Assembly: GCA_964516555.1 (NCBI GenBank)
Contig: CAZFAI010000017.1
Span: 1 to 17,783 of the forward strand
Direction of reading: 5' to 3'
Length of the DNA stretch: 17,783 nucleotides
DNA from: CAZFAI01 sp964516555
GTDB taxonomy: Bacteria; Patescibacteriota; Microgenomatia; UBA12405
Made by a program: the position numbers and the translations under genes. Position 1 is the first letter of the stretch; every line of letters starts with the position of its first letter. The notes beneath the pieces were generated by a model. The model was not told where the DNA came from and did not search any database. It saw only the letters and a program-made list of their open reading frames with translations. Of the stretch, positions 1-7,778 are shown one piece after another.

Positions 1-332
1 AGCAGATTTTTACCATCGGCATATCTCTGTTTGTTTCTGCCGCCAATCTTCTCTATCGCGATATTCAATATCTTCTGACACTCCTAATTACCCTATGGTT
101 TTATATTACCCCCATAGTGTACCCCGTTGATATTGTCCCCGAAAACTTTCGTTTTGTTTATCAGCTAAACCCCATGAGTGTCATAATTAACGCCTACCGC
201 CAGGCAATTTTAGCTGGTAATCATCCCAGTTACAGCAGCATGGCTATTGCCCTCATTGTATCTCTTTCTACCCTGGCTTTGGGACTTTTATACTTTAAAG
301 AAAAAGAAAAAATCTTTGCCGACAATGTCTAG
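1..332 (+). CDS. ABC-2 type polysaccharide exporter permease, C-terminal part (partial)
   Basis: The gene enters from the left edge in the frame starting at base 3 and ends at the TAG at 330-332, so only about the last 109 residues are visible. They show three hydrophobic segments and the pattern of Wzm/TagG/KpsM-type permeases: an arginine-aspartate pair before a long membrane segment, a W-F-Y-I-T-P-I-V-Y-P stretch, then the extracytoplasmic N-P-M loop followed by an A-Y-R motif and a final membrane span with a basic tail. Such permeases pair with an ATPase to export lipid-linked or capsular polysaccharide across the inner membrane. The next gene is that ATPase and its start codon lies inside the end of this gene, so the two are surely co-translated. 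An internal GTG at 117 could be taken as a start, but the upstream reading frame is open and hydrophobic, so it is not the true beginning. The family call is firm; the exported glycan is unknown. Confidence 0.85.
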   Translation, partial: QIFTIGISLFVSAANLLYRDIQYLLTLLITLWFYITPIVYPVDIVPENFRFVYQLNPMSVIINAYRQAILAGNHPSYSSMAIALIVSLSTLALGLLYFKEKEKIFADNV

Positions 333-1065
333 CACAAACAAACCAATTATCGAGTTCCAAAACGTTACCAAAGAATTCTCATTACAAAATCAAAAAACTT
401 TCAAAGAGTTTCTCCCTGCTCTTTTTCGTGGTGAAAAAACCCATAATAAATTTAATGCCCTAGAAAATATATCTTTCAAGGTTAACAGGGGAGAAACGAT
501 CGGAATTATCGGTCCCAATGGATCTGGTAAATCTACCATTCTCAAACTCGTTGCCGGTGTTATGTCCCCAACCAAAGGAAAGATTACTGTCCGCGGAAAA
601 GTATCTCCCTTAATTGAACTTGGTGCTGGTTTCCACCCGGAACTTACCGGCCGCGAGAATATTTACTTAAACGGTTCCATCCTTGGACTTAGCAACAAAG
701 AAATAAATCAACAATTCCAAAGTATTGTCGATTTTTCCGAACTCTGGGATTTTATAGATCAGCCCGTCAAACATTATTCGTCGGGTATGTACATGCGTCT
801 TGGCTTTGCCGTCGCCGTCCACGTCAATCCCGAAATCCTGATTGTCGACGAAATCCTGGCAGTAGGGGATAGTAAGTTCCAGGAAAAATGTTTCCAGAAA
901 ATGGAAGAGTTCAAAAAAAACAACGTCACCATCCTCTTTGTTTCACACAACATGGAAAGTATAAAAAACTTTTGCACAAAGGTAATCATGATACAAGATC
1001 ATAAAGTGTCCTTAATAGGTACTCCGATAGAAGTTTGCAATAAATATAACAGCGACCATGCCTAA
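325..1065 (+). CDS. ABC transporter ATPase for polysaccharide export (Wzt/TagH/KpsT type, short form)
   Basis: This protein of 246 residues is the nucleotide-binding subunit partnering the upstream permease. The Walker A loop GPNGSGKST is at residues 63-71. The ABC signature (Y-S-S-G-M), the Walker B segment I-L-I-V-D-E with its catalytic glutamate, a D-loop-like A-V-G-D and the switch histidine in F-V-S-H-N are all present and in order. The insertion of about 20 residues before Walker A (residues 24-44) is typical of the polysaccharide/teichoic acid exporter subfamily. The protein stops right after the ATPase core, so it lacks the C-terminal carbohydrate-binding domain of O9a-type Wzt. The start at 325 is chosen because it gives a normal family N-terminus and overlaps the permease stop by 8 bases; the frame is open upstream to 247 but that part overlaps permease coding sequence. 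Its end overlaps the ATP-grasp gene by 8 bases. Confidence 0.92.
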   Translation: MSSTNKPIIEFQNVTKEFSLQNQKTFKEFLPALFRGEKTHNKFNALENISFKVNRGETIGIIGPNGSGKSTILKLVAGVMSPTKGKITVRGKVSPLIELGAGFHPELTGRENIYLNGSILGLSNKEINQQFQSIVDFSELWDFIDQPVKHYSSGMYMRLGFAVAVHVNPEILIVDEILAVGDSKFQEKCFQKMEEFKKNNVTILFVSHNMESIKNFCTKVIMIQDHKVSLIGTPIEVCNKYNSDHA

Positions 1066-1885
1066 TCTTTTCGAAAACGTATATAACCACATAAGGACTT
1101 CACGAGACTACCATACTTTCTTCAAAAGATACCCCAATTTAATAAAACCGAAAAGATGGACCGAAAAAATTCAAAGGTTAAAAATATCTAAAGAATACGA
1201 AAAATATTCAACATATACCGATAAATATGAAGTTCGAAGTTTTATTAAAATTTCTATAGGTGAAAAATATTTAACAAAACTATACGGTATTTACGATGAT
1301 TTTAGCCAAATTGATTTTGCTTCATTTCCAAATAAATTTGCCCTAAAATCTACTCACAGTTCAGGCTGGAATCTTATTTGCAAGGATAAAAACAAACTAG
1401 ATTTAAAAGATGCTCAAGCCAAAATTAGCAAATGGCTTAGCTCCAATTATTATCATGTCTGGAGAGAAATTCAGTATAAGAATATTAAACCAAGAATCAT
1501 ATGCGAGGAGTATCTCGACGATCATGGTCAGGAACCAATGGATTACAAGTTCTTTTGTTTTTCAGGAAAACCACAATTCCTTCAAGTTGACATTGACCGA
1601 TTCTCAAAACACAAAAGAAATGTCTACGACATGAGTTGGCAAGTTCAACCATTTTCGTTAACTTACCCCAACTCCAGCATTGTTATTAAAAAACCAAAAA
1701 ATTTTGAAACAATGGTTAGTATTGCCCAAAAACTTTCAAAAAATTTTAAACATGTCAGAGTTGATCTCTATAATATTAATGGGAAAATATATTTTAGCGA
1801 ACTAACACTGACCCACGGAAGTGGATTTAGTCGATGTATTCCCGATGAATACGATTTTATAATCGGGGATTATTTAGAAATCTAA
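1058..1885 (+). CDS. TupA-like ATP-grasp protein
   Basis: This 275-residue protein matches the TupA-like ATP-grasp family (PF14305), found in polysaccharide loci. TupA of Bacillus makes the teichuronopeptide polymer by ligating amino acids. Visible landmarks are the nucleotide loop K-S-T-H-S-S-G (residues 97-103), the E-E-Y-L pair at 150-153, D-Y-K-F-F at 162-166, V-R-V-D-L-Y at 233-238, and a likely metal-binding glutamate (E248) in F-S-E-L-T, followed by T-H-G-S-G-F. The start codon overlaps the ATPase stop by 8 bases, so this gene belongs to the exporter operon. By family it would join an amino-group compound to a carboxyl on a glycan, but many members are only annotated as glycosyltransferase-like, so the substrate is unknown. 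The gene ends head-on against the next gene, overlapping its stop by 4 bases. Confidence 0.85.
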   Translation: MPNLFENVYNHIRTSRDYHTFFKRYPNLIKPKRWTEKIQRLKISKEYEKYSTYTDKYEVRSFIKISIGEKYLTKLYGIYDDFSQIDFASFPNKFALKSTHSSGWNLICKDKNKLDLKDAQAKISKWLSSNYYHVWREIQYKNIKPRIICEEYLDDHGQEPMDYKFFCFSGKPQFLQVDIDRFSKHKRNVYDMSWQVQPFSLTYPNSSIVIKKPKNFETMVSIAQKLSKNFKHVRVDLYNINGKIYFSELTLTHGSGFSRCIPDEYDFIIGDYLEI

Positions 1886-2547
1886 TCACCAATTTTGTGC
1901 TTTTCCACTCGAAAATACTCATTGTCCCTAACATTCTGATCAATAATATTTATTTTTAAATTAAATTTCCACAACACATAGTTCAAGCTTAACTGATCTC
2001 TTCTAGAAAAAGTGCACAACTGCTTCCACCATTCTTCGTTAATTTTTATGGTATTGCTGGAAAAATTATCTCGCATAATAACACTTGTCTCAACCAAGTT
2101 GCTCCCACCATCAAAACTGTCATTTTGGTAATAATCCATTTGAGCCTTAATTATTTGAGGCTCGTCTTTACCCACCAATATACACTCCTCAGCCTCACGG
2201 TAAACCGAAGTTCTATCTTGATGTTTATAAGTAGCAAAACCAACACCAGAAATAGATTTTCTAGTAAATTCTAATGGATCTTTTTTTATAACAACAGAAC
2301 CATCAACCCAAACCACAATATCATATTCATTTAAAAATATATGAGGAAGCATTTTATACATTCTTGCATTTCTTACAGGATCATCCACAAACTTTTCTGT
2401 TAAATTTACTTTATATAGATTCGATTTCAAACTAGGATTATCAGTAAAACAAACAAAATCACAAGATGGAGTAAATGATAGATTATCTTTTAAATTATCC
2501 TTACCCCCAAATATCGCAGTATAAATAACCGTCTTTTTAGACTTCAT
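1882..2547 (-). CDS. DUF616 / TOD1-MUCI70-like glycosyltransferase
   Basis: The 221-residue product fits the DUF616 family (PF04765), whose plant members TOD1 and MUCI70 are Golgi glycosyltransferase-like proteins. It begins with V-I-Y-T-A-I-F-G-G-K-D (residues 8-17), then has D-F-V-C-F-T-D-N (30-37), an R-N-A-R-M-Y-K-M-L-P-H segment (59-69), and the probable metal/donor site V-W-V-D-G-S (79-84, D82). A downstream R-D-Q-L-S motif (183-187) is also typical. No signal peptide or membrane span is seen, so it probably acts in the cytoplasm on a lipid-linked acceptor. It is monocistronic: convergent with the ATP-grasp gene (4-base overlap) and divergent from the coiled-coil gene with only 40 bases between. 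The ATG at 2547 gives the full family N-terminus. Family assignment is good; donor and acceptor are unknown. Confidence 0.8.
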   Translation of the reverse strand: MKSKKTVIYTAIFGGKDNLKDNLSFTPSCDFVCFTDNPSLKSNLYKVNLTEKFVDDPVRNARMYKMLPHIFLNEYDIVVWVDGSVVIKKDPLEFTRKSISGVGFATYKHQDRTSVYREAEECILVGKDEPQIIKAQMDYYQNDSFDGGSNLVETSVIMRDNFSSNTIKINEEWWKQLCTFSRRDQLSLNYVLWKFNLKINIIDQNVRDNEYFRVEKHKIGD

Positions 2548-2553
2548 AATAAA

Positions 2554-2582
2554 TTGTTTTCTTAAGTTACAATAAGTATAGA
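2554..2582 (+). promoter_or_regulatory. Possible promoter for the coiled-coil / GT2 pair
   Basis: A TTGTTT hexamer (2554-2559) lies 17 bases before TATAGA (2577-2582). The -35 match is weak (TTG only) and the -10 matches four of six. The predicted transcription start, 6-7 bases downstream, falls on or next to the ATG at 2588, which would make the message leaderless. AT-rich DNA gives such matches by chance. Confidence 0.35.
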
Positions 2583-2587
2583 CAAAT

Positions 2588-2920
2588 ATGAAACTATTAT
2601 CGACCTACAAAAAACTTTCAATCGCAAAAATTTCACTACAGAGATTGTACCTTTGGCAACTTTCTCAAAAACCAAAAATCCAGAATACCAAACTCACGAA
2701 ATCCAATATTAACTACATTAATATCATTAATAAATACCAGCAAATTTTTAAAGACAATCAAACACATATTGCCGGACTGGAAGAAAAAATAAAACACCAG
2801 GAAGATGCCATTCAGGTTTTATCAAAACAACTAAATGAATTCAATAATTCACCATTAATTAAATTTATTTTAAATATAAAAAAGATTTCAACTAAATTTA
2901 AAACCAAACTTAGTAAATAA
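2588..2920 (+). CDS. Small coiled-coil protein, partner of the following GT2
   Basis: I do not recognise a named family. The 110-residue protein is basic, lacks a membrane span, and has a clear heptad-like helix at about residues 45-86 (isoleucine/leucine spacing with Q, K and E between). It is followed by N-N-S-P-L-I-K-F-I-L-N-I-K-K. That order, a coiled coil and then an S-x-x-x-K-x-x-x-x-(hydrophobic)-(basic) tail, resembles the linker that many large GT2 proteins carry before or after their catalytic domains. Here it is a separate gene ending 3 bases before the start of a large GT2, so an assembly or scaffolding role for that enzyme is a reasonable inference. No Shine-Dalgarno sequence is seen; a possible promoter places transcription start almost at the ATG. 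It could also be a remnant of a once larger coiled-coil glycosyltransferase. Confidence 0.7.
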   Translation: MKLLSTYKKLSIAKISLQRLYLWQLSQKPKIQNTKLTKSNINYINIINKYQQIFKDNQTHIAGLEEKIKHQEDAIQVLSKQLNEFNNSPLIKFILNIKKISTKFKTKLSK

Positions 2921-2923
2921 TTC

Positions 2924-4657
2924 ATGAAACACATACTCAAAGAAACCAAAAAGAAAAAAGGTATTTTTTTTATCAAGCCTTACATCTTATTCAAAGGGCC
3001 CAGGTACCTGTTGTCACAAGGTCCAAAAAATTTTATTTTAAAAACAAAATCTGTAATCGAAAGGGAATCAAGAATTTATACATACAACCAGGCATATAAC
3101 TTATTTTTAAAAAGTGAATCTAAAAAAAACACAATAATAAGAGCCAAAAAAAGCAATCACCTTCCATATCAACCTAAAATTAGTTTCATTCTTCCAACTT
3201 ATAATTCACCTCCCAAATATTTTAGGCAGCTTCTAAACTCAATTAGAAATCAAGTTTACCAAAACTGGGAGCTGTGCATCGCTGATGATTGTTCCCCGGA
3301 TAAAACTACCCGAAACATTATTTTAGAGTACGCCAAAATTGACTCAAGAATAAAATATGTTTTTCGTAAAGAAAATGGCCATATTAGCCAGGCCAGCAAT
3401 TCAGCTCTCGATTTGGCCACCGGAGACTTTGTAGCTCTGGTAGACCATGATGACTTGATTTATCCCAATACCCTTAGCGAATGCATTCATTTATTAAACA
3501 AACTACCAAATGCAGAATTTATTTACACCGACGAAGACAAAATTACACCCAACGGCAAAAGATTTGAACCACATTTCAAGCCCTCATGGTCAAGCGAAAC
3601 CTTATTGTCGGGCAACTATATTACTCATTTTGCTCTTATAAAAAAATCATTGGTAATCAAATCTGGTAAATTTCGAAAAGGCTATGAAGGAGCACAGGAT
3701 TTCGATCTGTTTCTTCGGGTTACCGAAAAAACAAACCAGATTTATCACATTCCGAAAGTTCTATACTCCTGGAGAACTGTCCCAACATCAACAGCATCGT
3801 CTACATCAAACGCAAAATCTGATTACGCCTACAATAATGGTATTAAATCCTTAAAAGATGCCTTTAGACGAAGACGGCTAAAAGCAAACGTCAGTATGGG
3901 AGAGGGCAGGGGATTATACAAACATCAAATAATCTCAACCAACATCAAAACTGATATCTTAATAATAAAAAATGAAACAAAAGGAATTAATAACCCTTAT
4001 CTGAATAGCCTAATAAATAATTTCTCTCCCAACAAAATCCATTATGCTAATCATTCCGATCTCGGATTGAAGATTTATCGTCTCATCAATAACAAAAATA
4101 TCCAATACCTTTCCATCTTCGACCAGAACTGCATAGCCAACAAAGATAACCTGCGGTCCAATATCGGCTTTTTAAAAATTAAAGACTTGGTTATAGTGTC
4201 AAATAAAATAATAAATCAATATAACGGAATCATAAAAACCGGCATTGTACTTACCAAGCAAAACGGAGTTAGGTTTATCGACGCCTTCGAGAACATGTCA
4301 TCTGGCGGCTACTTTAATTTTAATTACAGCAAAATGACAAAAAATTTTAGCGCCACCACAATACTTGGTTGCACCATTGATACTAAATTTTACAAAACCG
4401 TCGACGCTTCTTTGCTAAAAGAACTTCACAACTCTAAAGAAATCGGGCTCTACCTTAGCTTGGTGGCGATTACGCGCCAAAAAAGAATTATTTGCAATCC
4501 CAATCAGCCAATAATCTATCGTGGTAAGTACAAAAAATTTGCCGTATCAACTAAAGTAATCAAACTTTGGCGTGAATACATGCAAGACAAACACCACGAC
4601 CCAAATTACAATCCGAACCTTTCCTTAAGCAAATCTGATTTTAGCATCAAAAAATAG
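2924..4657 (+). CDS. Two-domain GT2 family glycosyltransferase with degenerate second domain
   Basis: This 577-residue cytoplasmic protein resembles large rhamnan/O-antigen-type GT2 enzymes. Residues 1-80 are a basic helical lead. The first GT-A domain (86 to about 285) is intact: S-F-I-L-P-T-Y-N, the D-D at 121-122, a D-H-D-D metal site at 174-177, Y-T-D-E-D (201-205), and Q-D-F-D-L (258-262) for the catalytic base region, followed by Y-S-W-R. The second region (about 340-577) still follows the layout of a second GT2 domain, including a K-N-F-S-A-T-T segment where active domains read R-N-Y-S-A-V-T, and the family ending Y-N-P-N-L-S-L plus D-F. However, the metal-binding acidic motif reads D-Q-N-C (400-403), and the late acidic motif reads K-E-I-G-L-Y (505-510). 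So the protein probably transfers one sugar, with the second domain structural or acceptor-binding. It ends 1 base from the convergent DUF2142 gene. Confidence 0.88.
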   Translation: MKHILKETKKKKGIFFIKPYILFKGPRYLLSQGPKNFILKTKSVIERESRIYTYNQAYNLFLKSESKKNTIIRAKKSNHLPYQPKISFILPTYNSPPKYFRQLLNSIRNQVYQNWELCIADDCSPDKTTRNIILEYAKIDSRIKYVFRKENGHISQASNSALDLATGDFVALVDHDDLIYPNTLSECIHLLNKLPNAEFIYTDEDKITPNGKRFEPHFKPSWSSETLLSGNYITHFALIKKSLVIKSGKFRKGYEGAQDFDLFLRVTEKTNQIYHIPKVLYSWRTVPTSTASSTSNAKSDYAYNNGIKSLKDAFRRRRLKANVSMGEGRGLYKHQIISTNIKTDILIIKNETKGINNPYLNSLINNFSPNKIHYANHSDLGLKIYRLINNKNIQYLSIFDQNCIANKDNLRSNIGFLKIKDLVIVSNKIINQYNGIIKTGIVLTKQNGVRFIDAFENMSSGGYFNFNYSKMTKNFSATTILGCTIDTKFYKTVDASLLKELHNSKEIGLYLSLVAITRQKRIICNPNQPIIYRGKYKKFAVSTKVIKLWREYMQDKHHDPNYNPNLSLSKSDFSIKK

Positions 4658-4658
4658 A

Positions 4659-6396
4659 TTACCTGGTTATGTACAAAGGTTCGATAAAAAATTTTCCGTC
4701 TTCATCTTGATATAAATATGTTTCTTTGTAACCTTCTTTCGGAGTAATTCTTCTAATTTCTATACAAATATTACCTGACTTAACTGAATATATCCTACCA
4801 AACAATTCCCTGTACACACTTGCCACCTTGGAATTAATATATCCGGAAACTAACTGTTTATTACCCTCACTACATACCTTGTTATCGTAAATACTGTATT
4901 TATAAACCGACATACGACCCTTATCCAAATTAGGATAAAAATAAAATTGCAAACCCCCTAGTTTGTCAGCACCATCAACATCAAAAACAAACTCGTTTCT
5001 ATTAATTTCAATCAATTCTAACGAAGAATCATCGTCAAGTTGGCTTATCTTCTCATCAAAGGCAAGTGAATTAGAAAACAATCCCGAATAGTCATAATAC
5101 CTCAAATAAGTGCTATGAACTATTTGATAAGTAACAAAAAACAGACACAAACTCAAAATACTAACTTTGAAATTCTTTCCTCCAATTTTTCCATAGATCA
5201 TCCTAAGCCAGTACAACAAAAACGGAAAATATACCAAAAAATACCTTCCCTGCACACCTTCAACTATTTTTCCACCCAAAGGAGTCCATGTAAAATAAAA
5301 CGAACTAATTATCAAAAACATCCCACCAATAATTATTGACCCCAATATTAAAATTGCAAACCAGCTAGCTTGGTACTTTCCTTTCTGGAATATCGAAGAT
5401 TTAACCAATTGGGCAAATATTCCAAACCATACTAAATAAACAATAAAGTGCAGACCATAATCCAACCAACCAAAGTAACCAATAAATCCTTTTACCCACC
5501 CCTCCAAACTCGCCAAGCTCAACGTTGTCCTAATCACTCCTAAAAAATATCCAGGGTCGTTCTTAACCAGCTCTAATTGCAATGATACACTTGATTCAGC
5601 TCTTTCATAACTACTATAAGTATTAAAAACAAACAACAATAAGACTGCAATCACTACTACTGAAGCAAAATATAGCCCAACATACTTAAACCTATCTTTA
5701 ATATTCTTCCATTTAGATACTAAAACTACTAATGGTATAAGTGCAAAAGCATAATATCCCATTTTTACCATTTGGAACAAAACACCAACTACAAGCAACT
5801 TCAAAAAATCACCCCAGCTCAACTTTTCGTCATTCATACATTTTACAAAATACCCAAACATTAATAATCCCAACCCCAAAGATACTGCATCATAGCCAAC
5901 ACTAGTCGCCAAAAATAACAGCATTGGAATAGTTAAGTACGCCAAAAATATAGATTTGCTATTTCTAAGCACCAACTTGGCTGAAAAGCAAGCACAAACG
6001 AGAAAAAACAATAAATTTGTCAATCTCGCCAAATACAAAGAAATTATTGGATAATCAAACAATAAGCCTAAGTTTGCACCAACAGCTGAAGGTAAATAAG
6101 ACAAANNNNNNNNNNGTCTCAGTTGACTCATCTCTATAAAATCCCATTCGCCAAGGGTATTTTATTGTATAAGAATGCATTATTTGCCCGGCCATGGTAT
6201 TTTTTGGCAAATCAATCAATTTACTGCTTATTCTTGATGTTCCATTTTTCAAGTCTAATGTACTATTTATCGCTGCAGCATTATAAAAATGAACTACTTC
6301 ATCCGGCTTTTGAAAAGGCGGTACAATAAAAATAAAAAAAAGCATTACTGGTATTATTATTATCAACATAATTCTTAATTTCCTAATATCATTCAT
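4659..6396 (-). CDS. DUF2142-like multi-pass membrane protein, interrupted by an assembly gap
   Basis: The last gene of the seven-gene minus-strand operon. Its start ATG at 6396 overlaps the stop of the HAD-UbiA gene (ATGA). The first part has one membrane span and then P-P-F-Q-K-P-D-E-V-V-H-F (residues 26-37), the hallmark loop of DUF2142 proteins (PF09913). After the gap the frame resumes with L-S-Y-L-P-S-A-V-G-A-N-L-G, also typical, then roughly nine further hydrophobic segments and a soluble C-terminal domain of about 130 residues. Including flanking parts the protein is about 580 residues. The acidic residues in the first external loop recall GT-C glycosyltransferases, so transfer of a lipid-linked sugar outside the membrane is possible, but this is inference. 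The two halves differ in frame only because of the 10-N spacer: the frame is kept if the real gap is a multiple of three, including zero. I therefore treat this as one intact gene. Confidence 0.75.
6106..6115. other. Assembly gap (10 Ns)
   Basis: Ten consecutive Ns lie inside the DUF2142-like gene. A round number like this is normally a placeholder for an unknown length, so coordinates on either side may not be truly adjacent. Reading the gene on the minus strand, two bases (AC) are left before the gap and one base (T) after it, so the true gap should be a multiple of three if the gene is intact; a zero-length join would read S-T-E-T-L-S-Y-L. Confidence 0.98.
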
Positions 6397-7778
6397 AATA
6401 GTAATCTGTGACGTAATAATAGAACATAATTTAAAATCAATAAATATATGAGCAAAGTTGTATGTATATAACTACCAGTAATAAAGGTTGCAATACATAA
6501 TATTCCCACGGCTATGAAATAATATTTAAATAACAAATACTTTTTTTCAAATTCAAAGACTTTTGCTAAATATAACATCGCCCTATACAATTGACTAGAG
6601 AAATATAAAATAAATAAATTTATTAATCCATCCAACTTAAAAATAAATATAATTGGATACATGATTTTCAATAGAACTAATAAGGAAAAGCTATACAATC
6701 TATTGCGCTTAACTACAATTAAGGAGTGTGCCAAAATTACAAACAAAGTAAATAGAAGATAACCTAACAGAAACAGTTCAATTTGTGCATATTTAAAAGC
6801 AATAAATAATAAAATTAATCTCAAAATAATAAAGAATGGTAAGTTTATCCTAAAAGAGTCGTCAAGTCTCCTAGTTGGGTTAACTTCTCTCCTGACAGCA
6901 ATATAGTCATTAAACAAATAACCTATTTCATATACAGTTAAAAAAACTGTATATAACAATATTGGAGACATCATCCTAAAAGTACTATTATGAAATAGAA
7001 TTACATAAGTTATAAATATATCTTTTAACAACAAAGACATTATCGATAATGGTCTGCTTAAAAATGTGTAAAGTGTCGGAATATATAAAAGATAATTACT
7101 TTTTAAATTATTACTAGTAATAGAATCATCGGAGCGATAAATATTGAAGTAGTAAACATTCCGATTGGTTTTTTCATCCTTTTTGTCATGAATAACTTTT
7201 ATGTACCTATCAACAACGCTCTTCCCCACTTCATCTTCTTTATTGTCAGAAAAAAATGCAATTTTTAATTCTTTTTTATTATATCGATTTTTCAAAGTTT
7301 TGAGATAATCTAACTTCTCCCCAAGTATATCCATCTTAATACGTCCCGTACAAACTTCACCGCTGTATTGCAAGCTAGTTGCAATAATATTTTTTACACG
7401 AAGTCGTCGACCAATTTCTATAACAGGAAGGTCTATAGACCCAGAAAGAAGATAACAACTTCTATAATTTTTTTTAATAATACTAACAAAATCAATGTTA
7501 ACCAAACCCTTATTAAATAAAGTATTACAATACCTAAATGCTTTATTTTTTAAATAATTTCGATCGTATCCAGCTAGTAATTTTACCAATCTATTTCTTA
7601 CATATAATTCAGAAAATCCAAAAACACTGATGATATCTAATAACATCATCAAAATAATAAATAAAAATAACTTAACCGGATTGCTTCTAACAACATAATA
7701 TATATAGGAGTATGTATTGTTAGTTTTTGTTAGTGTTCCACAAACATCAAAAACACTTATGTAATTACTTTTTCGCAT
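6393..7778 (-). CDS. HAD-family phosphatase fused to UbiA-like membrane domain
   Basis: The 461-residue protein has two parts. Residues 1 to about 215 are a HAD (SerB-like, PF12710-type) phosphatase: motif I F-D-V-C-G-T-L-T with the nucleophile D11, motif II L-S-G-S (111-114), a motif III lysine (K155), and motif IV S-D-N-K-E-D (177-182). Residues 230-461 hold about seven or eight hydrophobic spans. There, N-D-Y-I-A-V-R-R-E followed by N-P-T-R-R (290-304) matches, position by position, the N-D-x-x-D-x-x-x-D-x-x-H-P-T-K-R signature of UbiA-type decaprenyl-phosphate phosphoribosyltransferases, but with A294 and E298 in place of two aspartates. The expected role would be making and dephosphorylating a polyprenyl-phosphate pentose; the altered residues leave activity open. 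I chose the ATG at 7778 rather than the TTG at 7784. It overlaps the methyltransferase by 14 bases and the DUF2142 gene through ATGA. Confidence is high for HAD, moderate for UbiA. Confidence 0.7.
   Translation of the reverse strand: MRKSNYISVFDVCGTLTKTNNTYSYIYYVVRSNPVKLFLFIILMMLLDIISVFGFSELYVRNRLVKLLAGYDRNYLKNKAFRYCNTLFNKGLVNIDFVSIIKKNYRSCYLLSGSIDLPVIEIGRRLRVKNIIATSLQYSGEVCTGRIKMDILGEKLDYLKTLKNRYNKKELKIAFFSDNKEDEVGKSVVDRYIKVIHDKKDEKTNRNVYYFNIYRSDDSITSNNLKSNYLLYIPTLYTFLSRPLSIMSLLLKDIFITYVILFHNSTFRMMSPILLYTVFLTVYEIGYLFNDYIAVRREVNPTRRLDDSFRINLPFFIILRLILLFIAFKYAQIELFLLGYLLFTLFVILAHSLIVVKRNRLYSFSLLVLLKIMYPIIFIFKLDGLINLFILYFSSQLYRAMLYLAKVFEFEKKYLLFKYYFIAVGILCIATFITGSYIHTTLLIYLLILNYVLLLRHRLLL

Noticed and set aside
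4640..4680. Bidirectional terminator between the large GT2 and DUF2142 genes
   Set aside because: Only a four-base inverted repeat is present, with no stable stem and no T-run.
6055..6131. Two separate genes or a true frameshift around the N run
   Set aside because: Both halves match the same DUF2142 layout and the apparent shift depends only on the arbitrary 10-N spacer.
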